Numbered from the stretch's first letter, positions 20,244 to 32,104 are shown. The stretch: DNA of 64,000 nucleotides from Epiperipatus broadwayi (GCA_028023455.1 JAQFVV010000036.1:2942452-3006451), one strand, 5' to 3'. A program made the numbers and translations. Notes: generated by a model from the letters alone, not told the origin.

Positions 20244-21998
20244 CTATGGCTGATAAGAAGTTGGATCAATCAACCCTCTGGTCTTTTCATCTTTAATATA
20301 ATGTTCAACAACTATCTCATTCATTATCCCTCTTCTTAAAAAAATATCTAAATACTTTAATCTATTTTCTTCTTTCTCCATTGTAAATCTAATATTATAT
20401 TTATTCTCATTCAATTCATTAAAAATTTTACTAATACTTCTACTATTTCCTACAATAACAATATCATCTACAGATCTACAATATTCTTTAATCTCATTAT
20501 TACTTATAACTCTATCAATTATACTTTCTTCAATACTATCTACCAACTTTGATGATAAAATACCACTAACTGAACATCCCATTACCCATCCTTTGTCTAT
20601 ATTCCAAAACTCTTCCTTATATTTAAAATATAATGCCTCATCTATTAATAATAATGCTTCATAAATAGTATTCATCCATTCTTCCGATAAAACATTACTT
20701 ATTTTTAATTTTTCTATAACAATATCAATACTATCCTTTCTAGGCACACTTTGATACATCTTTTCAATATCAAATGATGCTATCATTCCATTTCTATTTA
20801 ATTTGATATTATTTAACCTGTTAACAATTTCTTCAGAATTCTTAATATAATATTTTCCAAATCCTATTGTTTCTACAATTTTCTTATATATTATTTTACA
20901 TAAATCTTTAAGTATATAATTACTAAAGTCCAAAATTACTCTTACTGGCATACTTTCTTTATGAGTCTTTACTTTTCCAAACATACATGGATGTTCAAAT
21001 TGTGATGGATACAAATTCTTATATTCCTTTTCACTAATTAATCCTTTCATTTTCATATAGTTTAATAACACTTTATATCTTGTTTTTATTCCTTTACTAG
21101 GATCCTTGTTTAATTTTTTATATCCTTGTTTATCCATATCTTCATATATTTTCCTTTCATAGTCTGATTCATTTAAAATCACAAATCTTAAACCTTTATC
21201 CTCATTTGTAATTATTAATTTTTCAGTTCTTGCTTTATCAATAATTTGTTTTATAATACACTTCTCCTTCCATTCTTTTCTATTATACTTCACACTTTTA
21301 TTTATAACACTATTAATTTTTGATTGTGAATCAATCTTTAAGTTATTATTTATATTTGCTGCCTCCACACATACTATAGTTTCCTGTTGAACATCTTTAT
21401 TTACAAAGGGAATATATTTAACACCTTTATTTAAAATTCTTGATTGTTCAATATCAAAATTAGTATTTGATAAATTTATAAAATTATAATATTCTTCTTC
21501 TTTGCAATTATTTACTTTATTAACATTATCCTTTTCTTCATTCGACTTTGCTTTATTATATAATAACCATTTCCATTTATTAGCATATTTTTTCGAAAGT
21601 TTATTCTTTAGACTATTATTATGAAACATTAAAGCATTCTTTATATATACACACATACCTTCCGATAGATTCTTCTTTAATATACAGTTTATTCTATTAT
21701 ATTTCTTAATATAATAATTTATTTCCCCATATTTTTCTTTCAAAAACCAATTTAGGACCGTCATTCGAAGTTTATTGCATAATCCTTTGTTCTTATTGAT
21801 TTTTACGTTACTAATTTTAAATTTACACGACATAGGCATTATTGCATTATTTTTACATCGATTCAAAAATGATAACTGATATTTCAATTCCTCAATTCTT
21901 CTTTGAATATTCCATATTGCTTTGAATCTATTAAAATCAATATCTTTCAATTTTAAATGTAAATATGTCCATATATTATTTGAATTATAATTCCACAT
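20244..21998 (-). pseudogene. PLE-A(-) reverse transcriptase segment
   Basis: This part holds the PLE reverse transcriptase, related to telomerase RT. An N-terminal basic, Asn/Lys-rich region (residues 1-250) precedes ITNEDKGLRFVILNESDYE (the DKG block). Then come HPCMFGKVKTHKESMPVRVI, motif A SFDIEKMYQSVP, motif B GWVMGCSVSGILSSKL and motif C. Motif C reads SVDD (20463-20474) where the plus copy has YVDD, a change in the catalytic box. The frame ends at TAG 20244-20246. The plus copy has TGG there, so the stop is a nonsense mutation and the GIY-YIG part follows in the same frame. Confidence 0.9.
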
Positions 21999-22082
21999 TT
22001 TAATCTTCTATAATAACGTTCAAAAAAAAAAAAACTATTAGAATGCCAATATATAAAATCTAAATCACTATGATGGTCAAAT

Positions 22083-23725
22083 GAGGATAAAGGTTCAAGA
22101 TTTGTGATTTTAAATGAATCAGACTATGAAAGGAAAATATATGAAGATATGGATAAACAAGGATATAAAAAATTAAACAAAGATCCTAGTAAAGGAATAA
22201 AAACAAGATATAAAGTATTATTAAACTATATGAAAATGAAAGGATTAATTAGTGAAAAGGAATATAAGAATTTATATCCATCACGATTTGAACATCTATG
22301 TATGTTTGGAAAAGTAAAGACTCATAAAGAAAGTATGCCAGTAAGAGTAGTTTGGACTTTAGTAATTATATACTTAAAGATTTATGTAAAATAATATATA
22401 AGAAAATTGTAGAAACAATAGGATTTGGAAAATATTATATTAAGAATTCTGAAGAAATTGTTAACAGGTTAAATAATATCAAATTAAATAGAAATGGAAT
22501 GATAGCATCATTTGATATTGAAAAGATGTATCAAAGTGTGCCTAGAAAGGATAGTATTGATATTGTTATAGAAAAATTAAAAATAAGTAATGTTTTATCG
22601 GAAGAATGGATGAATACTATTTATGAAGCATTATTATTAATAGATGAGGCATTATATTTTAAATATAAGGAAGAGTTTTGGAATATAGACAAAGGATGGG
22701 TAATGGGATGTTCAGTTAGTGGTATTTTATCATCAATGTTGGTAGATAGTATTGAAGAGAGTATAATTGATAGAGTTATAAGTAATAATGAGATTAAAGA
22801 ATATTGTAGATATGTAGATGATATTGTTATTGTAGGAAATAGTAGAAGTATTAGTAAAATTTTTAATGAATTGAATGAGAATAAGTATAATATTAGATTT
22901 ACAATGGAGAAAGAAGAAAATGGATTAAAGTATTTAGATATTTTTTTAAGAAGAGGGATAATGAATGAGATAGTTGTTGAACATTATATTAAAGATGAAA
23001 AGACCAGAGGGTTGATTGATCCAACTTCTTATCAGCCATGGTGCCAGAAAATGGGAGTTTTAAAGGGATTTAAAATAAAGAATGATAGATTAACATTAGA
23101 TAAAACAAAGGCATATAAACAGAAATTAAATATGAAAAATAATTATGTAAAAATAGGTTACAAAGAAAAGGAAATCAGAAAAAATTTTGATGGTAAGGTA
23201 GATAAAGTAAATGAGGATAACAGGAATAGATATAGAGATAGTAAATGGATGTCTATTCCATATTCAGAAAAAGTATATAAAAGATTAATGAAAGATAAAT
23301 TGCCAAATAATGTAAAAATAGCTTGGAACAATAATAAGTCCTTGGGTAAATGGTTACATAATGCAAAAGAGTTAAATGATGTTAGTAGTATGATAAGGCT
23401 GGTATATAAAATTAGCTGTGGAAAATACAATAAAATATATATAGGACAGACACAGAGAATGGCAGCTGATAGAGGTAAAGAACATGATCGAGCAATTAAT
23501 AGAAAAGACATGAGATCAGGGCCATATTTGCATTATTTGGATACAGGGCATAAAATGAAGTGTGAGGAAAATATAAGTGTTATTAAGTATGTGAAGAATT
23601 ACCATAAGAGAATATATTATGAAACATTATATATTCAAGAAAACTTAGACAAATGTGTAAATATAGTAAAAGGTCCAGCTAAATTAGGTGGGAAATGGGC
23701 TTTATTAAACAATTGGAAAGTGTAG
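22083..23725 (+). pseudogene. PLE-A(+) RT and GIY-YIG reading frame with one frameshift
   Basis: The frame opens at the truncated 5' end (EDKGSRFVILNE). A one-base deletion near 22345-22352 shifts it. The minus copy has an extra T in the stretch coding for PVRVILDFSNY. From 22352 it is open for 457 codons through motif A SFDIEKMYQSVP, motif B GWVMGCSVSGILSSML, motif C YCRYVDDIVIV (YVDD at 22811-22822) and the complete GIY-YIG domain (LVYKISCGKYNKIYIGQT) to the stop at 23725. It lacks the N-terminal 250 residues. Unlike the minus copy, its catalytic YVDD and its RT to GIY-YIG junction are intact. Confidence 0.9.
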
Positions 23726-24091
23726 GAAATGGTTGTACATATGTAAATACCAATTTATTTATTTATTTTTATTTTTTAAAAGATGTAAAATATATATTTA
23801 ATTTTTATTATTATTAATTTTTTTTTGGGAGAAATATTGTTAAAATTTTTAGATGTATAATATGTTAAATTTATTTATTTATAATATATGGACATGTTTT
23901 AAAAAGAAAATAAAATATAATGTAAATAATGTCCAGTAGATGGAGTAAATATTATTATTTGTTTATGTGAATTCTATAATATAATATCTTGAGAAGGTCT
24001 CAATGGAGATGAAAGCCGGTTTGATAAATATTTAAATATAATTATTAATAGTTGTTTATTTCAATCTTGTTTGATTGATTATTTATTTATT
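22083..24091 (+). mobile_element. PLE-A(+): 5'-truncated Penelope-like element
   Basis: A plus-strand copy nearly identical to PLE-A(-), truncated just upstream of the DKG block. Its 3' end (TTTATTTATT) is followed at once by AGTAAATATTGT (24092-24103), which also occurs at 19127-19138, left of the whole PLE-A pair. I read this as the TSD of PLE-A(+), later split by insertion of PLE-A(-). The two copies form inverted arms of about 2 kb. Confidence 0.85.
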
Positions 24092-24139
24092 AGTAAATAT
24101 TGTATTCATATTATTATTTTTTCGGTTTATGTAAGTTAG

Positions 24140-24255
24140 ACATCTTCAGGAGATGGTAGGCCCTCCACTCATTTTTTGTAAACATAACTAACACATCTTC
24201 AGGAGATTGTATTTTTTGAAATTTTTCCAAATAACCCATCTTCAGGAAGTAATTC
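24140..24255. repeat. Three short repeats of CATCTTCAGGAGA
   Basis: CATCTTCAGGAGATGGTA (about 24141), CATCTTCAGGAGATTGTA (about 24190) and CATCTTCAGGAAGTAAT (about 24237) are spaced just under 50 bp. It looks like a small degenerate tandem array directly downstream of PLE-A(+). Confidence 0.55.
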
Positions 24256-24333
24256 TTAAAAAAAAATTGAAATAAAAATTGTCAATTAAATTTATCAAAA
24301 TTTATTACTTTATTTTTAATTAAAATAAAGATT

Positions 24334-24684
24334 AAAACAGGCAAAACTCTCCATACAGTAGTGCCATTTGGTGCAAACCAGAGTAATCAATGGATGCAAA
24401 AATATTTGTTCATAAAATCTTATCTAGTACCTAGTCATCCAATATCCTCAGACTAGTTTATAGCTTGTGGCTTTCATCAGTGAAGAGCCTTGGATCTGAG
24501 AGCCCTGCATGTAGAAACTAGTCTGGGAATATTTGATAAGTAGGTACTAGATAGGAACACAAACCTGTTTGCATCTATTGATTACTGTGGCTTGTACTGA
24601 GTGGCACTACTGTATGGAGAGTTTTGCCAGTTTTAACAGATTGAGTAAGCATAAGAAATGGTGATCATATGATATTTAGTGATG
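24334..24684 (+). mobile_element. FB1 copy G (palindromic)
   Basis: A perfect 11-bp TSD AAATAAAGATT at 24323-24333 and 24685-24695. Left TIR AAAACAGGCAAAACTC, right TIR near 24618 (GGAGAGTTTTGCCAGTTTT), then the tail AAGCATAAGAAATGGTGATC. Both arms are present with a shortened centre. The minus-strand hammerhead (24445-24486) has an intact CUGAUGA but UAAA for GAAA, so it is probably inactive. Confidence 0.8.
24445..24486 (-). ncRNA. Degenerate hammerhead motif in FB1 copy G
   Basis: Helix I UCUUCA/UGAGGA, CUGAUGA intact, helix II AGC/GCU with loop CACAA, then UAAA instead of GAAA, and ACTAGT. One core substitution. Confidence 0.55.
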
Positions 24685-24704
24685 AAATAAAGATTGTTAT
24701 CAAA

Positions 24705-24830
24705 ATTTATTCCTTTTTAAAAATTTAACATTGATTTTGGAAGATTGTTAATGAAATACAGGCTGCTATCTTGGTAAGCCCTTGAAGCTGTATATCAAAT
24801 TTTATCAAAAATACAAACTGCCATCCTTGA
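24705..24830. repeat. Inverted partner of 18330-18455
   Basis: TTAACATTGATTTTGGAAGA, TTGGTAAGCCC and ATCAAAAATACAAACTGCC match 18330-18455 in reverse orientation. Confidence 0.6.
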
Positions 24831-24844
24831 TATATAGATAGTAA

Positions 24845-25480
24845 GATTGTTTAATAAACTATGTAATATGAGTTATACTAACAAGTCATAAACATCTGTC
24901 TAATAAAAATAACATCACATGTAAATATCACATAACCACTATTGTGAAAGAAAGATCTTTCCAAAAGATGCCAAAATGGACTTCTAATTTACTAATAGAT
25001 CTGAATTATTTTGTTACATTACCGTCAAATTTTATAATCAAAACAATTCACAAACTTTAACATATAAATTGTTGTAGCAGTAAAAAACTTTTGAATATTA
25101 ACATTTCTTCTAATATATAAATTTCAAAACTGAAAAAAAATAGTTTAATTTTTTTAGTCAGTTTTCAAAATTTTAAAAAGAAAAGTGATATTCACTTCCA
25201 ATTTTAGCATACAATTACATTTGATTACTTCCTCAAAGTTTGTATTGTTGCCAATTATTAGGCAATTTGTTTGAAACATTATAACAATTTATGTAAAATT
25301 TGAAATGGTTTGGTTTAAAGAAAAAAGGGTGGGGGTAACAAAAGTTTAAATTTAAAAAAAATCTATTTGGATAATTTAAAATAAAATTTAAAAAATGGAA
25401 AAAAATAAAAGAATAAAAATATCTTGCCAATTGATCTGAGTGAAATATTTATTAAGCAAGATAAATACATTGTACAGGCT
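24845..25480. other. AT-rich spacer, nothing identified
   Basis: No coding region or repeat recognised. Confidence 0.4.
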
Positions 25481-25489
25481 TAACACCTG

Positions 25490-25690
25490 CATGTATATAT
25501 GTAATATATGCGGGATTCGAACTCAGACTTTGTACTTGACCCACAACTCTCAGTGCCATCTTATATTGCTGACCCACCTGATCACACACATGTTGAAAAG
25601 ATAAATAATCACCAATAGAAGTATTTCGTGCTATCGAGATACGTATATTGGTCGTGTGAAAGTCTGAGTTCGAATCCCGCAAACAAGATA
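25490..25690. mobile_element. FB2 copy 3, short palindrome
   Basis: Left arm GCGGGATTCGAACTCAGACT and right arm AGTCTGAGTTCGAATCCCGC are perfect inverted copies. GGGATTCGAAC and GTTCGAATCCC have the form of a tRNA B box. The centre contains two partial hammerhead halves in opposite orientations (CACCAATAGAAGTATTTCGT and GAGATACGTATATTGG), so the fold-back point lies at the ribozyme and no complete motif remains. Confidence 0.65.
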
Positions 25691-25699
25691 AAGAAAAAT

Positions 25700-26689
25700 A
25701 TAAATAATTTTAGAAACTCGAAAAAAAACAAAAAGACAAAATGAAATTACAAAGCTTATACAAAAAATTTTAAAAAGTTCATAATTATTTATAATTTTAT
25801 TTAAACTATGAAATAATTTTGTTCTGTATTAGTGATAGATTTTCATCTCACTTAACACATACATGAAAAAAATAGTAAAATCAAGTAATAATTCTGTTAT
25901 AATTACTGACTTTCTTCATTATTGTTGTTTTTTGTATTTATAAATAAAATATAATTTATATGTATATTGAAAAAAACTTTTGTTCTCATACTGAGTGAAT
26001 ATTGGCTTAAGAAATAAATATATTTGTCAGAGATTTATACTATTTGACTGGTTTATATAAAAAATAAAAAGTTAACAAAGATTTAGTCCATTTGATTGAA
26101 TTATATAATAAATACAAACTTCACGTAAAAGTTATACTTTTTAAAAATTCAGTAAATCGATTGATAAGATGACAACAAAATACAAATGTTGAAGAAAAAA
26201 CAATATTAAATATTGTTTAGTTAAAATAATGTGTAAGTTAATAATTATAAAACTAGTAGATTTCAAATATAAAAATTTTGGATTAAGAAATAATAGTTTC
26301 GTCTGTTTTGTTGTTGTTGTTTTAATAAAAATATATTTATAATAAAAACAAGAATGACATGTAATGTTTTGTTGTTTTAATAAAGACTATTTAATTAATT
26401 TTTTTTTTTTTTAATTTACTTAAACTATTTGTCTAATACCAAACAAGTTAGCCATTGAAAAACAGATAGTCAAAAGATAAGGTAGTGATTTTGAGATAAT
26501 TATATAACTGAGTGGATCATAAAAAACCTTTAACTTATTATGATTTAATACTGAAGCGATATTAATCTAAATAAGTTACTCAGATAACATGTGAGTTATT
26601 GATAATTTTGACTAGTTGTTATTATTTTCCTCTAATTGTATATATTTAATCACTTATTCTTTAGTAAGCAAATATATACATTAACTGGT
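25700..26689. other. AT-rich spacer, nothing identified
   Basis: No coding region or recognised repeat. Confidence 0.4.
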
Positions 26690-27570
26690 TTTGTTTGAAT
26701 TATGAAGCTTTCTTGGGCCAGAGGTCAAGAAATTGTATTTGCATTTTTGTCCTCAATTGAGAAATTTTGAAAAACCTTTTTTTTTTTCCACAGCTTTAAA
26801 ATTCATCTATATATATTTTTTCTAATATTTTAATTTCAAAAAAATTTAAATGATGGCAGAATAATCAAATAATCAGGTCTTCAAAGTTTCTTAAACTCTA
26901 TGATAACGGTTGTCTTTTATGTATTTGGTGATTTCAAACTTTGTGAGATTACTTTGAGAAAATTCTACGATGGTCTAAAGACTTGATTTTTTGAAAAGTT
27001 TATGATTGTTTTTGTATCATAATTGTATAATAATTATTAAAAATCAAAAAATATATATTATTACATATTTATTTTTTCATAAATGTTTTATTTTTAAATA
27101 TAAAAGAATATATTCTTCTTTGTAACATTACTATAGAAATTAAGATAGACAAAAATACAAGTGTCTAAAAATGATGTCACTCAACAGACTGTAATAATGT
27201 TTAGTGATATTGTAAAAATTACAAAAAAAAATTAAACTTTTAAAGCATAAATTGATAAATTTACTAGATATTAAAAATAATTTGTTCAGATTTGTAAAAC
27301 AAACATCAAACAAAGATTTCATTCATTTTGCAAATTGAATCTGCTCCACCTAAAACATGATGACATGACAGCACTTTGTTTTGATTAAAATCTAATTTTT
27401 ATAATAATTACAAAAATAAAATGTGATTTTTTAAAATTTATTTAATTTCTAAACAAAATATCTATCAAATGAGATCAAATTTATTATATTCTAATAAATA
27501 ATAATGGTTTAATATTAAAGTGAAAGTTAAAAGCTTAAATCTAATGAGAACAAAGAAATCTGTCAAAACA
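26690..27570 (+). repeat. Direct duplication, unit 1
   Basis: Matches 29535-30405 in the same orientation over nearly 900 bp with substitutions and small indels. Shared blocks include GATTACTTTGA, TTGTTCAGATTT, TTTTGCAAATTGAATCTGCT and TAATATTAAAGTGAAAGT. There is no open frame or recognised domain. It could be a segmental duplication or two copies of an unrecognised dispersed repeat. Confidence 0.85.
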
Positions 27571-29534
27571 TTAGTGGAGTGTAAAAGGATTTCAAACAAA
27601 TATATAATAAAATTTTATAAGTGGAATTAAAAAATATTCAAGAGTGATGATATATTCAATATCCATAATCCAGTGGTACTTAATATTTCATAATCCTTAA
27701 AATGTCCAATATCCATGCAACAACAATGATTCAAAAGTAATATTAAAACTCATTCCAATTAGATTACCAATATAATTTTATTAGAAAAGTATTTATATAT
27801 GTTAATCCATTTAGGTAGTTGTTACATAATCCAATATTCTGTAATATAAGTCCCATTAGTAAAATATAAATAAACTACAATATATTACTAAATATTAATT
27901 TCTACAAGACTCATCCAATTTTTCATTGTCGTAATTTCCTTTCAAAATAATTTTTATTCTATCCATCATGACATAATATAATTTTTGAGTGATATAATAT
28001 AGATGTAAGCATGATGAAAATTTAAAACAAGCTTTGGTCAAGATGCACAAAATAATATGATCCCAATATATAATGAAAGTATGTAATAAAAAGAATATAG
28101 AAAATCAAGATTTTGATATTCCTTAATAAATTACTCTCCAGTTTTAAATGTTGATATTATTCTTTAATATCTTTAGTAATATTAGTGATTTTAAACATAG
28201 GTATTTATATTGTTTCCAGGCTCACATGCATATATTATATTTGAATTTAAATAAATAATTTTGAAATTTCTAGTGTAAATAAAGAATGAAATTTCTTGAA
28301 CACAACAGTAACTGTACTTCAGCTGGTATTAAGCTTTGATCTACATTTTTTGCTTCTCCTGAAGAGTAAACACCAATTTTACTTTTTAGAAAATCATGAG
28401 ATATTGTTTCTTAATAGAAATATTCATGAATACATACACTGCAATTAGCAATGAAACAAATGTTTGTTAAAAGTGAAAATACCTTTCAAAATAAGCAAAA
28501 CACATTCATGAAATAAACACACTTAAAAAAGTAAAAGTAAAGGGCTCCCCATTTGGCTACACAAACTCCTATATAATTTATTTGAATAAAGAAATATCCA
28601 TCACTGTTACTATTTAATACACTCGAGCCATTTCTCTTATAAAACTCATCAAGCAACTGTTATTATAAATAAATATATTTTTCATACATATCATGATGTA
28701 GTCTATTAACCATTTTAAAGAAAGAAGTGAGTCAACTCGAACATGGCTTCAACATGCTCTAAAATGGGCAATTTTTATATTATCATAGTGAATTTAGGCT
28801 CATTTTAAAGCTTAAAAAATACTGTAAGATGCTGCCCTCTCTATAATTATTTTACAAGTAAAAAAATCAATGATATTATCATAAGAAGCTACAACAATGA
28901 GAGAAGGTATACTATCCTAGATGCTGATTGGTTTTGTTTCTCATTTTGAAAAAAGGAAGAGTGCCTGTCAATAATTTTCACCACTCCAACTTCGTTTTGA
29001 TTTTGAAAATGAAAATGTTGTTTTAGAGTGTTTTTTTTCTGTGTTGTTTTTTACATATTATAAATTATTTTGCTAAAATATGCTGAAAATAAAATTATTT
29101 TATAAAAAATAGTTAACATTTTAGTAAAAATTCTTTACTTTTACATGAACGTAAATTGAGAAAAAAATTCATTGATGTACTCAACATTTTCTAATAGGTT
29201 ACAAACATTCTTTTTAGATTCTCCACTATAAAATATTTTTATAATTATAAATAGAAATTTATTTTTGAAAAAACCTTTGTTCACTTTCATATACAGACAA
29301 ATTATTAATTTGCTTTTTACAAACGAAACTAAAATGAATATAATATTAAAAGATGAATGTATTTTTATTGCTGATTCTGTAATTGACCAATCAAAAGTTT
29401 AGAGTTTTAACTCACTTGACCAAGCAGAGTTTGTACTACATAAGAGTTAATTTGTTAAGGTTCCCTATTAAAATATACATATATGTAACAAAAAATGTTA
29501 TTTTAGATAAAATATTTTTAACCTATACATATTT
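27571..29534. other. Unassigned DNA between the direct duplicates
   Basis: No coding region identified. 28500-29000 is somewhat less AT-rich but has no open frame of interest. Confidence 0.4.
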
Positions 29535-30405
29535 TGAAGTCTTGGAGCTGTGTCAGAAATTTCTAGAAGTTAAATTTGCATTTTTCACCCTCTGCTGAAA
29601 ATTTTGTGAAACATTTCTTTTTAAGGCTTTAAAATTTGTGTATATCTATTTTCTAATATTTTAAATACAAAATAAATTCAAAATATGGCAGGAAAATCAA
29701 ATATGTAGTCCTTCAAAGTATCTCAAACTCCATAATGATGGGTATCCTTTATATATTTTGCATTTTCAAACTTTGCAAGATTACTTTGAAAAAATATTAC
29801 AATAGTCGAGAAAATATTATGATGGTCTAAAACCTTGATTTTTTGGAAAGTTTATGATTATATTTATATCATAATTATGCAATAATTATTAAAAATCAAA
29901 AATAAATATTATCAAATATTTCTTTTTTACAGAAATGTTTTATTTTTAAATATAAAAGAATATATTATTCTGAATATTGTTAATATAGAAATTGCAGTTT
30001 CAAGAAATGGAGCTGTCTAGAAATAAGGTCACTCACCAGATTATTATATTTAGTATTATAGTAAAAATTATGAAAAAAAAAACTTTTAAAGCATAAATTG
30101 ACAGATTTAATAGTTATTAAAAATAATTTGTTCAGATTTTTAAACAAACATCAAACAAAAAAAATTTCATTTATTTTGCAAATTGAATCTGCTCCATCTA
30201 AAATTTGATGGGATGACAGCATTTTGTTTTGATTAAAATGTAATTTTTACAATACTGAAAATCAAATGTGATTTTTTTAAATTTATTTAATAAATATCTA
30301 TCAAATGAGGTCACATTTATTATATTCTGATAAATAATAATTGTTTAATATTAAAGTGAAAGTAGAAAGCTAAAATCTAGAGAGGACAAAGATATCTGTC
30401 AGAAT
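29535..30405 (+). repeat. Direct duplication, unit 2
   Basis: Second copy of 26690-27570, offset about 2.84 kb. It carries a small local duplication (AAAATATTACAATAGTCGAG, AAAATATTATGATGGTC) absent from unit 1. Confidence 0.85.
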
Positions 30406-31039
30406 ACAGGCGGATTAAAATTGAAATATTTTAAATTGTTTTCTTTTTTTATTGGCTTTTTTTTTAAAAAAATGTTAAACTTTACTGTGCATTGTCTTTG
30501 CATTGAAATGAAATAAAAAATGAACCAGAAATATATTCTTAAAAAAATAATAAAATAAAATAAGTCAAAATTATTATTTTGACTTCTTCAAAAAAATGTC
30601 ATTAATTATTTACCTATTTGAACTTAAGTTTTATAAAATACATAAAAATCACTGTTTGTTAAAAGCAAACATATGTGCACTTTTATTTTGAAATTTGAAA
30701 TATTTTTAACTTTTAAGGAAGTTAATATTGTATTTTAAAAGATAAAGCAGTAAATCATAAATCATTTTATATTCCACAATGTTGATAATAAGTCTTAAAA
30801 AAATAAATAAAACATCCTTTTGAATCTTATCAAAGATAATGTATGCATAGAATGAAATTAAAGAAGGCATTTCATTTGGCAATTCAGTAGTTAATGATAG
30901 CCATACAATAATGATCTAAAATCCCAATACAAAAACAATTTTTAGTAATAGACAAGATGTGAGACTGTAACCATAAACTGCCTACTCCTATGCTAGTAAT
31001 TATAAATAAAAATAGAAAATCATTTATCATTACAAAATT
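30406..31039. other. AT-rich spacer, nothing identified
   Basis: No coding region or repeat recognised. Confidence 0.4.
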
Positions 31040-31475
31040 ACCCAAAACAATAACATTTGACTAAAATTCTACAACCATGGTTTCATTTGTTAACAAGTAG
31101 ACCTTTTCAAGTAAATTTCAACAAGATACATACAACATATATATTCAAAACAAAATAACCTTCCCATCATTCACATCAAAGACCTTTTTTTTAACATTAA
31201 AATATGCTTTTGTGAGATTGATGGCCTCAGATACAAGGAACTTTACCATCACACAACCTCTGATTAGTCAAATAATATTTTATGACCCGTAGTTAGTTCA
31301 TAAATATACAAAGATGAGTTTTGATACCTATTTTTAACTCTGCACTTATGAACTTTAACAATTTCGTTAAGACAATTTATTTTGACCTATATAAATTTTT
31401 GGACAACTGCAAGGAATCTTATAAACTACACCAGGAATAGATTCACAATCAATTGACTGTTTTGAACTATTTAAT
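31040..31475 (-). pseudogene. PLE-C 3' end, minus-strand arm of an inverted pair
   Basis: The reverse complement encodes the degraded GIY-YIG start (SIPGVVYKIPCSCPKIYIGQ, with shifts) followed by the PLE-C 3' UTR. It matches 15836-16240 and the adjacent plus-strand arm. The two arms meet head to head near 31475, at nearly the same point of the element (CAGTCAATTGATTGTGAATC). Confidence 0.75.
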
Positions 31476-31907
31476 ATTGAGTTTAAATTAAGACCTTTCT
31501 TCCAAGATCAAAGGTCTTGATATAAACTCATTCTTAAATAGTTAAAGCATTCAATTAGTTTATAAGATTCCTTGTAGTTGTCATAAATCATGTAGATCAG
31601 AGTAAATCAAGTCTTAATCAAAGAGTTAAAGTTCATAAATGAAGAGTTAAATATTTATGAAGTCAATATGGGTCATAAAATTTTATTTGGCATTGCAAAT
31701 GTTATCTTTTATGAAAGAAGTGAAATAAAAGAAAAGTAAAAGAAACTCTGATGATAAATTTTCTTACATCTGAAGCCAACAATTTCATGAAGATATCCTT
31801 TGATGTTAAAGAAAGTTGTATTTTGAAATGAATGATGGGAAGACTATTTTGTTTTGTATATATATATATATTGTATGGTATCTTGTTGAACTTCACTTTA
31901 CTCAAGC

Positions 31908-31995
31908 CTTGGTGGCCTAGTGGTTAGCATAGCTGTCTTACAAGCAACTGGCTGAGTTCGCTTCATGGTTAACAGTTTGACATATAAAAAATAAT
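31908..31995 (+). mobile_element. tRNA-derived SINE, tandem copy 1
   Basis: A-box-like TGGCCTAGTGG and B-box-like GAGTTCGCTTC with GTCTTACAAGCA between them, ending GACATATAAAAAA. Same family as 5850-5950 and 51901-52010. The tRNA-like folding is partial, so this is not a functional tRNA. Confidence 0.8.
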
Positions 31996-32008
31996 TTCTC
32001 TGTTATGT

Positions 32009-32104
32009 CAAATGTTGGTGTCCCAGCGGTTAGCATAGCTGCCTTCCAAGCAGCTGGCCGAATTCGCTTCCTGGTTAACGCATTTGACATATGAAAAAAA
32101 AAAA
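32009..32104 (+). mobile_element. tRNA-derived SINE, tandem copy 2
   Basis: Full-length unit: GTCAAATGTTGGTGTCCCAG, CTGCCTTCCAAGCAG, a B-box-like GAATTCGCTTCC, ending TTTGACATATG and an A-run. It is head to tail with the first copy, 14 bp apart. Confidence 0.8.

Larger units (their letters stand above)
19156..22064 (-). mobile_element. PLE-A(-): nearly full-length Penelope-like element
   Basis: A minus-strand PLE with an RT segment, a GIY-YIG segment and a 3' UTR. An 18-bp direct repeat, TCACTATGATGGTCAAAT, at 19138-19155 and 22065-22082 brackets it, which I read as its TSD. It includes about 41 bp beyond the 3' end shared with PLE-A(+) (19156-19196). It lies head to head with PLE-A(+). Coding length is about 810 codons, normal for a GIY-YIG-bearing PLE. 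It is inactive because of a nonsense codon and an altered catalytic box. Confidence 0.88.
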
